Source of the DNA: Arabidopsis thaliana
Lineage: Eukaryota > Streptophyta > Magnoliopsida > Brassicales > Brassicaceae
Length of the DNA: 64,000 bases
Direction of reading: 5' to 3'
Assembly: GCF_000001735.4 (NCBI RefSeq)
Contig: NC_003071.7
Location: forward strand, 18,265,443 to 18,329,442
A model generated the notes under the pieces. That model was not told the origin of the DNA. It saw nothing but the letters and a program-made list of their open reading frames with translations, and made no database searches. Both the position numbers and the translations under genes were made by a program. Positions 12,799-24,521 of the stretch are shown here, piece by piece (the stretch's first letter is position 1; each line of letters opens with the position of its first letter).

Positions 12799-15366
12799 TG
12801 ATGTAAAAATATTGTTACAACAAAACACAATGTATACTAAGGTTTGTGTCTTTTTTGATATTTTTTTTCAGTTTTTGACATTGTATTTCTGATTCCAGAA
12901 TATTGTTGAGCATCAAGCTCTTTAGGTCTTTTGATATATGAAGACAACGAGGCTGAGGCCCATTGTCATAAGCCCATTATGGGGTGGTCCAGTGTTTTAT
13001 CCCGGATCGAGCGTGGGATTTGAATAGTTAGTGTGTAATCTTATTCAGTGAGTGGGACGTTGAAATGAGGTGTATGAGTCAGTCAATGAATACCCGTGAC
13101 ATGTAGTTAAGCCATAATACTCCAAGATTCCCCTTTGGCACCTTTTAAATAAACCACGAGATGAAGCCACTCTCTCTTTTGTCTTTTTTTAATATGTTTT
13201 ATTTTCTTTCTTTTTCTTGTCCATCTTTTTAAAAATAATTGAAATTTGACCTAGGGTCGTTGGTGTGTTATAATTTTGATTCAATTTCGAAGTTCGCATG
13301 TTGATAAGAAAAATATAAACATTTGATTCGAAAATGTTTAAAGGAAAAAAGAGAGATGGATTTGTAATGGAAACATTTTGACGTGTGAGATTTTAACCTC
13401 TCCTATTTTCAAAGATTGGGCAATATGGGGTTAGAAGCTTGCAAGGGGGGGTTCACGTGTAGCGTAAATGTACAATGATGTCACTTCCTACACTTTATCA
13501 CGTCCTTGAATTTATAGGAATAAAGCAAATGTTCTAATCAATAATACCAATCTTGCATGTTTATTTAATTATTATATAGAAGTTTGATTTTATAACGAAT
13601 TGTGTAATATAGTACTTTTGTGATGCCGCCGTTCCTGAATATGTTGACTTTGCAATTGCAAGCCAGACCTAGAACTGAAGAAAAAAATGTACGAATTAGT
13701 CATTTATTTATTCGAAGCATAATTCATTTGGAAAATCAGGAAGACCATTATAGTACGGAGCCAAAATATTTGAACATCACCTAACATGTTTTGTAAGCTT
13801 CTTTGATATTTATTCTTGTTAATAAAATTTTACTTTCTTACGGACAATAGATGCAACCAATTTGCATTACCTTCTAAAAATATCTACTGTAGTTGTAGCG
13901 GTGCACATCAATTATTATAATTTTTGAAAAAATGGTGTACCCAAAAAAACATAAATATTGTTATAGCAATGAATACAAATCAAAGAAATATATGTATTTA
14001 AAAACTTAAAAATAGAAGAGTTGTACGAATTCACTACCGAAATAGACAAGATTTATTTTGGCCAATACCAAAATTAATGGTATATAGGACATGAGTGAGT
14101 CGGCTTAAAGAGAAGAAAATAAAAAGAAATAAGAAATAGGAGGAGATGTAACAGAATGGAAAACGAAAGGTGTGGAAATTGATTTGAGAAGATGTCGCCT
14201 AATAATATTAACCGACAATTAGTGGCCTCTTCTCTGACTTTTGACTTATACACTGTTTTTTCACATTTGTTGGTGCTCTCTCACTCCCACCCAATCACGG
14301 CCCTTCTTTTCTAATCTTACTACTCTATAAAATTAAATATTTTTTAAAAACTTATAGTGATCATAGTGTGGAACATTTGCTTCAATAGTTGACCTAGTAA
14401 TTTAATAGTATCTATATGATGTATACAATGTTCTTTTTGTTGCCAATATCGATAGAAAAAAAGTTTTAACTTATTCGAAAAAAGAAGACAAAAATTATTA
14501 TAGAGTAGGTTCTTGTGGATTTGAATCGATTTGTGATTTGTGAATACTACTTAAATAGAATTATGTAAGATTCTACAATTAGTGTTTTATGTGGTTAGAG
14601 ATGATAAAAATTACAGTTAGATGATTAAATAATATTTCCGTTGATACGGATTTGGATTCTCTACCATAAATACTTCCAATTGTTTATGTTGATGAGAAGT
14701 GTGATCAGTTAATAAAGAATTAAGACGTTAATTAAGAAATTGATATGTGCAAAAATTGATAGGGCATCATTAGGCAATTTAAAAAGAATAATAGAGAATG
14801 GCATTTAATCCTATCAATCATATTTAGTTTGCCTATTTAGTTTTGAACCTTTCGATTTTAAATTTAACTTTATTGTCACTATACCAGAAAAGAATTGTAG
14901 TCATTTCTCCAAATGAAAAAGATTTGAACTTGGGAACAAAAAAAATTTGAAATCCCAAGAAACCTTTTAAAGTAGTAACAAAGGAGTAGAATGTTCCAGT
15001 TCAGTAAAATTTCACTTTTTCTATAAAGGTGACAGTAATAAAATAAGATACTCTTTTTTATTTTAAAAAAAAACCTTCGAATTTTTCCAGAAAAGAATCT
15101 GACAAAAATAAAATGAACAGAGAAAAGAAAGCAACCAATCTTATGCAATAGAATCCAAAAATTCACTTGTCTCTATTTTTTAAAAATGGGTCCTTTTTAT
15201 GAAGGTTTTGCCAAAGTGTCATTAGTGCCCAGAATTAAACGCAATCCACTTCAATCCAAAATCCCATACTAAATTAAAACCAACACACAGGAAGAAAGAA
15301 GAAACCTCTCATCTTCCCCTCTCTTCTGTTGAAGAAAGCTTAAACCTTTCTGGGTTTCTTTTAACT
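12799..15366. other. 2.6 kb AT-rich intergenic region
   Basis: No convincing gene on either strand; the few open frames read low-complexity AT-rich DNA. A G-box core CACGTG occurs near 13455 in ggttcacgtgtagcg. Site II-like words (aggcccattg, agcccattat) lie at 12955-12980. The last ~120 bp before 15367 is pyrimidine-rich (ctctcatcttcccctctcttctg) and is probably the 5' UTR of the neprosin gene. Confidence 0.6.
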
Positions 15367-17149
15367 ATGGCGACAAGGGTTAGTTTCTTCTTAGCTCTGG
15401 TAATGACGGTGGTGATTCTTGCTCCTTCTGTCGTCTCTGGAGAAAATGGGTTTTCCGATCTTAAAATCCGTACTCACTTGAAACGACTCAACAAGCCAGC
15501 TCTCAAATCGATTAAGGTGAATTCCACAGTGATATTAGAGAGAAAACTCCATAAAAGTTTCATTCTTTTGCTGTTTTCTGGGAATAATTTTGAGTTTCTT
15601 AAACAGAGCCCAGATGGAGATATGATTGACTGTGTTCCAATCACTGACCAACCAGCTTTTGCTCATCCTCTGCTCATTAATCACACTGTCCAGGTTCTGT
15701 TTACTCTTCTTTCTTTTGTTTGATTCTCTGTTGTTTTTCTTCTGTATAGTTCTGACATTGTTGTTGTTTATGGGTGTATTATAGATGTGGCCAAGTTTGA
15801 ACCCAGAAAGTGTATTTAGTGAGAGTAAAGTTTCATCAAAAACCAAGAATCAGCAGTCTAATGCTATACATCAGCTTTGGCATGTGAATGGGAAATGTCC
15901 AAAGAACACAATTCCCATCAGAAGAACGAGAAGACAAGATCTTTACAGAGCGAGTTCCGTTGAGAATTACGGTATGAAGAATCAGAAGAGTATCCCTAAA
16001 CCTAAATCTTCTGAGCCACCTAATGTCCTTACACAAAATGGTCATCAGGTAATTATTTTTCTTCACATATGAATTAGTTTTGGCCAATTTTTGTTGTGTC
16101 TATTAACCTCTTCCTTTACCTTTTGTTGTTGATTTAGCACGCGATAATGTATGTCGAAGATGGGGTTTTCTACGGGGCTAAAGCGAAGATAAATGTATGG
16201 AAGCCGGATGTTGAAATGCCTAATGAGTTTAGCTTAGCTCAGATTTGGGTTTTAGGTGGAAATTTCAACTCTGATCTTAATAGTATTGAAGCTGGCTGGC
16301 AGGTATTTTTCTTCTTTCGGTTTTTGATAGTTCTTTCCTGAAAAAGAAACTGTTTTTGATTCAAAGATTTGTGTTTTCAGGTCAGCCCACAATTGTATGG
16401 TGATAATAGGACCAGACTCTTCACTTATTGGACTGTAAGTTTCAGACTATTCAATCTAGATTTTTGTTTTTGTGTGTTTTGGCTTTCTTGATGAATCATT
16501 CTTTTGTCTCTCACTTGTGAAAACAGAGTGATGCATACCAAGGCACAGGCTGCTATAATCTTCTATGCTCAGGATTTGTTCAAATCAATAGAGAAATCGC
16601 AATGGGTGGATCAATCTCTCCTTTATCAAACTATGGAAACTCTCAATATGACATCACCATACTCATCTGGAAGGTAAACCAACAACAAATATCCATGTTG
16701 TTACCATCTATTTAGTGGTTTAGCTATGGTTTGAGAAATTTCAGTTTTGTTTTTTTGTTTTTTCTCAGGATCCAAAAGAAGGACATTGGTGGTTACAGTT
16801 TGGAGAGAAATACATAATAGGATACTGGCCAGCTTCACTCTTCTCTTACTTATCAGAAAGTGCATCGATGATCGAATGGGGAGGCGAAGTGGTTAACTCG
16901 CAGTCCGAGGAAGGACAACACACAACCACTCAGATGGGAAGTGGGAGGTTTGCAGAGGAAGGTTGGGGAAAAGCGAGTTACTTCAAGAACGTTCAAGTAG
17001 TTGATGGATCGAATGAACTGAGAAACCCGGAGAATCTTCAAGTGTTTACTGATCAAGAGAACTGTTACAATGTGAAAAGTGGGAATGGAGGTTCTTGGGG
17101 AAGTTACTTCTACTATGGTGGTCCTGGTCGAAACCCTAATTGCCCTTAA
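15367..17149 (+). CDS. Neprosin-domain secreted protein (first of four)
   Basis: Family: plant neprosins (DUF4409 activation peptide followed by DUF239), glutamic peptidases that cleave after proline in the characterised member. Seven exons: 15367-15516, 15607-15693, 15785-16048, 16138-16302, 16381-16434, 16527-16673, 16769-17149; 415 aa; all introns phase 0. Residues 1-25 are a signal peptide. The pro-region carries [16 protein letters not shown] and [16 protein letters not shown], then ECP-like [13 protein letters not shown]. The catalytic domain has VWKPDVE, SLAQIWV, IEAGWQV, then [35 protein letters not shown] and ends [13 protein letters not shown]. The glutamates in IEAGW and the EWGGE segment are the likely catalytic pair by family knowledge. 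Probably secreted to the apoplast. Among the four it is the most divergent in the activation part. Confidence 0.9.
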
Positions 17150-18360
17150 AGATTTGGTCGACTTACTCACATTGCAGATCATTCCAAATCAATTGTATAA
17201 AAAACATATAATATATATATATACACATTCTTAAGTATATTATTAATTTCAGGTTTGAAGAGTGGTATATGGTATATTCAAATTCATCTGCAGAATTTGT
17301 TTGTTTGTGTGTTTGAGAGTGTTTTCTCTGTTTCCATGGAGTGAAGAGAAGATAAATTTCTTTTAAAGAACATGGTCCCATGTGTATACTGAAATCAAAT
17401 GATCCCATTATTAATTTATTTGTATTTTTTTTTTTGTATATGAGTGGTACTTTGTTTTCAATGACCTGTGTTAATAGCTTTGTCTGTATGTACCAAAACA
17501 TGGAGATGGGACTTTTGGCTTTGGATCTTCATTAATCACTCATGTTTAACAGTATCTATCAGAATTATTGGCCAATCTTCATTACACTAATACTATTATG
17601 TATAAATCTATTAACTATTTTTGTGATACTTCATTTAAGACTAACATAAACTTTGTTTTTTTTTTAATTATCAGCAAGCTTCCATTGTATTGGAACTATG
17701 TTTTTGTGATTGATCAACAAAACAGAAGCAAGTTAAAATTTACAACTTGAAATTTTTTTCTTATAATTATCTCAAATTAAACTTATAATTACATCTATGT
17801 GAATGACAGATCTATCTTCTCATGTCCACTGTTATAGTCAACGAAATGTTTGGGGCCATAAGCCACAAGAGAGTTGACTTTGATCACGTTGACGAGTTCT
17901 CAATCATAAAAGCATAATCAATTTAACATAGTATGAGACTTATAATTAATTTAACAAAGTATTCAATGGTGCCAAAAGAAAGTTCAATAAAGTACCGACC
18001 ATATTAAAATTCATGTAGAGATTTAATTTAAAAGTGAACATGGTGCAATTTACAAGTTCGTGACCTCTACGCGGAATGGTTCATGCAGAGTAACAAACAA
18101 ATGATAATTTAATTTAATAGAATGATAATTGATTTATATTTGCTTCAAAGAGAAAAAAGTTTAAAACTGAATTATATCCTTCTTGTCAATGTCACAGATA
18201 GTTTAATACTTTATATAGATAACGTCGAAGACGAGGTTACAAAAAAAAAAGAAAAAAGAATTCTGGTTAGAGTTGAGAAAAAATAGTAAGTTATGTAGCA
18301 TTCCACTTCTATAAATTCCAATGAATACTGTCTAAAAGTTTTGCTAAGAACTGTATAGCC
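17150..18360. other. Intergenic between neprosin genes 1 and 2
   Basis: AT-rich, no gene seen on either strand. 17150 to about 17400 is probably 3' UTR. A short word, ataattaatttaacaaagtattc, and close relatives recur near 17930-17970. The leader of the next gene contains actgtctaaaagttttg (about 18328), a word shared with the leader of neprosin gene 3 (about 24479). Confidence 0.5.
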
Positions 18361-20248
18361 ATGATGAGAATGACCGGTTTCATAGTAGCTATGATGATAG
18401 CAGCGGCGATATTCACTACTTGCGTTGATGGAAACAAGTTCTTTTATCACCGGGAAATTAAAGTACTTCGACATTTGAAACGGTTCAACAAGCCTGCTCT
18501 TAAATCCATTAAGGTACATATCTTATATAAATTTCATGACAAAAATTAAAGAAACCTTTTTAGAGATGAATTCTAATACGCTTTCATTAATCTTTCTTGC
18601 AGAGTGAAGATGGAGATGTAATAGATTGTGTTCCTATCACTAATCAACCAGCTTTTGATCATCATTTACTTAAAAACCATACCATCCAGGTTTGGTTTCA
18701 CTTCCAAGTCTATCTATTGTTTTAAAACATTATGATTTTTGAATCAATTGTGACGTAAAGTTTACACATGCAGATGAGACCGAGTTTCTACCCGGTAAGT
18801 GATTCTACGTACACCAAGAGGGAGGCAAAGGCTGTAACTCAGGTTTGGCACAAGGCTGGAGAGTGTCCCAAAAACACTGTTCCAATCAGAAGAACAAAGA
18901 AAGAAGATCTCTTGAGACCAAAATCCATCAGGAGTTTTGGGAGAAAGTCTCATCAAAGCATTCCAAGAACTACAACCTTTGATCCAACATTAGGTCATCA
19001 GGTACAAGTCAACTACATGCACACACACACACAAACACATGTGTATCATTGTTAATGTCTTGTGGCTTACGCTTTTCATTTCTTTTGGAGTGCCTTTAGT
19101 ACGCGCTAATGGGTGTGAGAAATGGAAAATTTTATGGGACAGAAGTTGCAATAAATCTGTGGAAACCATATGTCCAAATTCCTAAAGAGTTTAGCTTGGC
19201 TCAGACTTGGGTTGTGTCCGGAAATGGCTCTAGTCTAAACACCATTGAAGCTGGTTGGCAGGTTTGGTTCCTTCTTGACTACATCCTCTTTGCTTTTATG
19301 CAAAACACTTAACTTGCTCTAATATTTTTTGTCTTAATTTATAGGTTTATCCAGAACTATATGATGATAATAATCCTAGATTCTTTGTTTATTGGACGGT
19401 ATGTTCTCCTTTTCAGCAGATTTAGGCGTACTTATCTCTTCTACTATACACTAATCATTTGAAAAACATAAAGATTGACTAGTTTTCTGATCCGGAATAG
19501 AACTATAGAAGTCTATAATTCAAGTTAAGTCTCTAGATTTATGTATTTAAGGATTTAATTAACCATTATGAAATCGTTTTTTTTTTTTGGGAAATAGCGT
19601 GATGGGTACCGAAAAACGGGATGCTACAACCTTCTCTGCTCAGGTTTTGTTCAAACGAGTAATCGATACACCGTAGGTGGATCAATCACCACCATGTCAC
19701 GCTACCGTGGAACTCAATATGATCTCTCCGTACTTATATGGAAGGTAATAACGTAATTATATTTCACCTCAACAACATCAGATTCAAATATTCAACGTAA
19801 CTTCAGTGGCAAGTTACATACCTTTTCGCTCAAGTTACCTCTCCATCTATCTTGAAATGGATATCAGGACCAAAAAACAGGAAACTGGTGGCTTAGAGTC
19901 AATGAAAAAGACGTTATTGGGTACTGGCCAGGCTCGTTGTTCAATTCTCTAGGAAGAGAAGCTACGAGAGTTGAATGGGGAGGTGAAATCATTAACTCAA
20001 AGACCGGTGGGAGACACACTACCACAGATATGGGAAGTGGGCATTTTGCAGATGAAGGTTTTAAGAAAGCAAGCTATTTCAGGAATCTTAAGATAGTTGA
20101 TGGAACCAATACTCTTAGAGAACCACAAGGACTTTACTTCTTTGCTGATAAACATAACTGTTACAATGTTAAGACAGGAAATGGTGGAACTTCTTGGGGG
20201 GCTCATTTCTTCTATGGTGGTCCTGGTCGAAACGTTAAATGTCCTTGA
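18361..20248 (+). CDS. Neprosin-domain secreted protein (second)
   Basis: Seven exons with the same architecture as its neighbours: 18361-18513, 18603-18689, 18774-19001, 19100-19261, 19345-19398, 19598-19744, 19868-20248; 403 aa, all introns phase 0. Signal peptide in residues 1-27 (hydrophobic [12 protein letters not shown]), pro-region [12 protein letters not shown] and [13 protein letters not shown], basic [15 protein letters not shown] linker, then the DUF239 domain with [41 protein letters not shown]-like, [30 protein letters not shown] and [12 protein letters not shown]. Two adjacent Met codons open the frame; the upstream one was used. Closest relative in the window is the third neprosin gene (24522). 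Likely a secreted glutamic peptidase. Confidence 0.9.
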
Positions 20249-21094
20249 TTAGGATCTGTGTGTTCAAAAGCTTTTATAATCTCACATACACATGTCTATA
20301 TTTGAATAAGAACATTTGCGAAAACCACGTCATCAGAGATGTTTATATCTGTCATTTTTCTTAATTTATTAATGAACAGTCTGTTGACAGTGAAATTGAA
20401 ATATCGAGAATAATAAATACGTACATATTGATAGGTAACTAAAATACAGCTGGTTTAAATCAAATTGCAAAAATATAAAACATTGCACGTTTAACAAATG
20501 TAAATTAAACCGTGTTCGTTATTCGTTATTCTTTGACCAGTTGAGGAATCGTTTGGACGGTAGAATCCGTCACTATGCCTCTGGAATATATATAACGCAT
20601 GAATCCGTTAAAACAAAACTAGAATGATAAAGAATTATGTATTGTTTTCAGGTAAGGCAAATTATATAGATGTGAATATGTGATATATATAATTGCAGAG
20701 CTTTAATGTGTATTATATATACACAATGTTTTGCCATGATGTTATATTATTCATACCAAACAATCCACAAGGGAAGTAACATGCGAAATGGTTAGACGTG
20801 CAAAACATTGCAAAAAATCTATAACAAATTAACTATGTTGATCGAATCAAAGGCCACACAACATAACAGTGATTTGCGATGACTTTTCGTTTCACAATAA
20901 ATACCAAACATGTGCTGAGTTTCTCTTTAGATAAGACCAAATCCTTGAAATTTTGTGTATGTGGTTGGTTGATCTAACTCGACCAACTATATTGATTCTG
21001 TCCCCATTTCCCTTTAATTCTGTCTTTACCACACCACAACACTAATCATAAAACGTCACTGTTTGTCTTTGATTTTGAATTCGTCAATATCAAA
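20249..21094. other. Intergenic between neprosin gene 2 and the first DUF946 gene
   Basis: AT-rich, no gene seen. 20249 to about 20400 is probable 3' UTR of the neprosin gene. A short 5' UTR for the DUF946 gene is expected just before 21095. Confidence 0.5.
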
Positions 21095-22805
21095 ATGGGT
21101 AACAATTCCTCTGCTCAAAGCTCAACACCTTCTTTGCCGATTGATTCTACCTTCAATCTTCCTTCTCCATTACCATCTTGGCCTTCAGGTTCTTGTTTTG
21201 ACTTTAACTTTGTTTTCCTCTGTTTCAGCTCTGCTTTTGCTCTGTTTATGAAGTTTTGGTTCGATTACAGGAGAAGGATTTGCGAAAGGGAGAATCGATT
21301 TGGGAGGTCTTGAAGTTAGCCAAGTAGATACATTTAACAAAGTATGGACTGTATACGAAGGAGGACAAGATAATCTCGGAGCCACTTTCTTTGAGCCGTC
21401 TTCAGTACCTGAAGGCTTTTCGATTCTCGGGTTCTACGCTCAACCTAATAACCGCAAGCTTTTCGGATGGACACTTGTGGGAAAAGACCTCTCAGGCGAC
21501 TCTTTAAGACCGCCGGTGGATTATCTTCTCCTTTGGAGCGGCAAATCTACAAAGGTAGAGAACAACAAGGTTGAAACAGGATACTTTTGGCAGCCTGTAC
21601 CACCTGATGGTTACAATGCAGTGGGTCTAATCGTGACAACCTCGGATGAGAAACCTCCTCTAGACAAGATCCGTTGTGTCCGTTCCGACCTGACCGATCA
21701 ATCCGAGCCTGACGCTCTGATATGGGAAACTAATGGGTTTAGCGTTTCGAGTTCTAAACCTGTTAACAGAGGAACACAAGCCTCTGGAGTCAGCGTTGGC
21801 ACGTTCTTCTCAAACTCTCCAAATCCGGCCTTACCTTGTCTGAAAAACAACAACTTCGATTTTTCTTGTATGCCAAGCAAGCCCCAGATCGACGCTCTGT
21901 TTCAAACTTACGCCCCTTGGATCTATTTCCACAAAGATGAGAAGTATCTCCCATCATCTGTCAACTGGTTCTTCAGCAACGGTGCCTTGCTTTACAAGAA
22001 AGGTGATGAATCAAACCCAGTTCCAGTTGAACCAAACGGTTTAAACCTTCCCCAAGGTGAATTCAACGACGGTCTGTATTGGTTAGACCTACCTGTTGCT
22101 TCTGACGCAAGAAAACGAGTCCAGTGTGGTGATTTGCAGAGCATGGAAGTGTATCTGCACATAAAACCTGTTTTCGGTGGAACATTCACAGACATAGCCG
22201 TGTGGATGTTTTATCCGTTCAACGGCCCGTCAAGAGCCAAGCTCAAAGCCGCTTCAATCCCGTTGGGGAGAATCGGCGAACACATTGGAGACTGGGAACA
22301 TTTCACTCTTCGAATAAGTAACTTCAGCGGCAAGCTACATCGGATGTATCTGTCGCAACACAGCGGAGGAAGCTGGGCTGATGCTTCCGAGATCGAGTTT
22401 CAAGGCGGAGGAAACAAACCAGTGGCTTACGCTTCTTTGAATGGACACGCAATGTACTCAAAACCGGGACTTGTGTTGCAAGGCAAAGACAATGTGGGGA
22501 TCAGGAACGATACTGGAAAGAGTGAAAAAGTGATTGATACGGCGGTTAGGTTCAGGGTTGTTGCAGCAGAGTATATGAGAGGAGAATTGGAGGAGCCGGC
22601 TTGGTTGAATTATATGAGACATTGGGGACCAAAGATTGATTATGGTCATGAAAATGAGATTAGAGGTGTGGAGAAGATTATGGTTGGGGAGAGTCTTAAG
22701 ACTACGTTTAGGAGTGCGATTAAAGGATTGCCTAACGAAGTTTTTGGAGAGGAAGGACCTACTGGTCCGAAGTTGAAGCGGAATTGGTTAGGTGATGAAG
22801 TTTGA
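21095..22805 (+). CDS. DUF946 / VPS62-related protein (first)
   Basis: Plant member of the DUF946 family, which is distantly related to yeast Vps62; biochemical role unknown. Two exons, 21095-21188 and 21271-22805, 542 aa; the start is set by comparison with the paralogue at 30546. Begins MGNNSSAQ: Gly2 with Ser at positions 5 and 6 fits the N-myristoylation pattern, so membrane tethering is plausible. Conserved blocks include LEVSQVDTFNKVW, GATFFEPSSVPEGFSILG, YFWQPVPPDGYNAVGL, PPLDKIRCVRSDLTD, the HKDEKYLPSSVNWFF segment, GRIGEHIGDWEHFTLRISNF (a signature of the family), LSQHSGGSW and a C-terminal GPTGPKLKRNW. Sits between neprosin genes on the same strand. Confidence 0.9.
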
Positions 22806-23304
22806 ATCTCTGTCATTTAATTATTTTACTGTTTTTGAATCTCTTTGTTTGTAACAGGAATTAATCTTCGTTGTCACTTGACCCATATTTACAAATTTAT
22901 AATTCCTGTTATCCCTCGTTATTTGTTGTGACAAGAAAATAAAAGGTTCAAAACAGCATCTTAGATAGTCTAGTCGTTTGGGCAAGAAAATTGTTCGAGT
23001 GACTCGAGTCAAAAGCGGGCATTAATATTGTTTTTGCACCTTTTATTCTCACATGCCCCTCTTTAAGAAAATAAAACCTTTTTTCGTTTTGTGATGTTTC
23101 GTAACCTTAGGTTTCCTTTATATCTCTTCCTGCCTAAAATGATTTCGTTGAAAATGTATTTTCTTTTGTATTGTCAATTAATATTTTCAGAATATTGTTT
23201 TGTTAAACAAAAAGAAAAAAATCTTTTATCTCAAATAATGACGTTGTATCTTCACATAAAAATCATATTTCCACGATAACGTTCTTTTGAATTTTCATGA
23301 TAGG
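22806..23304. other. 3' flank of the first DUF946 gene
   Basis: Probable 3' UTR followed by AT-rich sequence; nothing else recognisable. Confidence 0.5.
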
Positions 23305-24197
23305 TAATTAAGTCCTTGTAAATAACGCGTTTCATCACAAGATCAAGATGTGGTGATGTTTAAAGTCATGAGTCAATTTTATTAATTTTTTATGGTGTAT
23401 TTATTGTAATCACTGAAAATCTACCTTAAAATGATATAAAGTTTCTTAATTTTTAGAATATAAATGATAAAGTCATGAGTCAACTTTTTGGTTTATGATT
23501 TCAAAAGAGTTTTAGTATCATAAAATGTTATGTAGAATTTGTTGTTATTCAATCAAAAATTTTTAAAAGTATGTTAAGGTTTTGTGTTATTCATTTAAAA
23601 TTTGTAAAAAGTAATATAAAATCTTCATAAATTTGGGGTTATTAGATTTATGCACTTATAAAGTCAGTAAAAGTTTTGTGTTATTTAATTAGAACAAAAA
23701 AATCTCTGATTATTAATCATTTAAATTATTATGTTATTGGTTCATGACTTATAATTAAGTCCTTGTAAACAACGCGTTTCATCACAAGATCAAGATGTGG
23801 TGATGTTTAAAGTCATGAGTCAATTTTATTGTTTTTTCATGGTGTATTTATTGTAATCACTGAAAATCTACCTTAAAATGATATAAAGTTTCTTAATTTT
23901 TAGAATATAAATGATAAAGTCATGAGTCAACTTTTTGGTTTATGATTTCAAAAGAGTTTTAGTATCTTAAAATGTTATGTAGAATTGGTTGTTATTCAAT
24001 CAAAAAATTTTAAAAGTATGTTAAGGTTTTGTGTTATTCATTTAAAATTTGTAAATAGTAATATAAAATCTTCATAAATTTGGGGTTATTAGATTTATGC
24101 TCTTATAAAGTCAGTAAAAATTTTGTGTTATTTAATTAGAACAAAAAAATCTCTGATTATTAATCATTTAAATTATTATGTTATTGGTTCATGACTT
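23305..24197. repeat. Tandem direct repeat, two copies of about 447 bp
   Basis: Copy A (23305-23750) and copy B (23752-24197) are near-identical, differing by a handful of substitutions and one-base indels; both begin taattaagtccttgtaaa and end attggttcatgactt. No coding potential. The word GTTATTGGTTC closes each copy (23733-23743, 24180-24190) and its exact inverse GAACCAATAAC is at 24401-24411, so the array may derive from a MITE with those ends. Confidence 0.9.
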
Positions 24198-24521
24198 TCT
24201 ATATTTTTCTTCACAAAATAAAATTATAGGAAGTTATGAAAAGTATTATAAAAATATAGAGATTTGTTTGTAAAACTTTACAAAATTATGAAAAACTAAT
24301 CAACAAGATTATAAAATACATCTCTAACAATAGTTTAGAATCTTTCATTTATTTACTTTCTAGGATTTGAATAAAGTCATCAAAATTCTTTGTAAATTAG
24401 GAACCAATAACACCCTCTTAAACTACATCTATAAATTTCAAAGAGTAGTTGATAAAATTTTATAGAATTCCAAAGAGTGCTGTCTAAAAGAGTTCTTAAT
24501 CTACATTGTTAAATAATTTAC
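24198..24521. other. Flank of the tandem repeat and promoter of neprosin gene 3
   Basis: AT-rich; contains the inverted word GAACCAATAACACCCTCTT near 24401 and the leader word tgctgtctaaaagag at 24479, which the second neprosin gene also has. No gene seen. Confidence 0.5.

Noticed and set aside
14879-15166. 95-codon minus-strand frame upstream of neprosin gene 1
   Set aside because: Phe/Ile/Lys-rich translation of AT-rich DNA; no domain and no paralogue.
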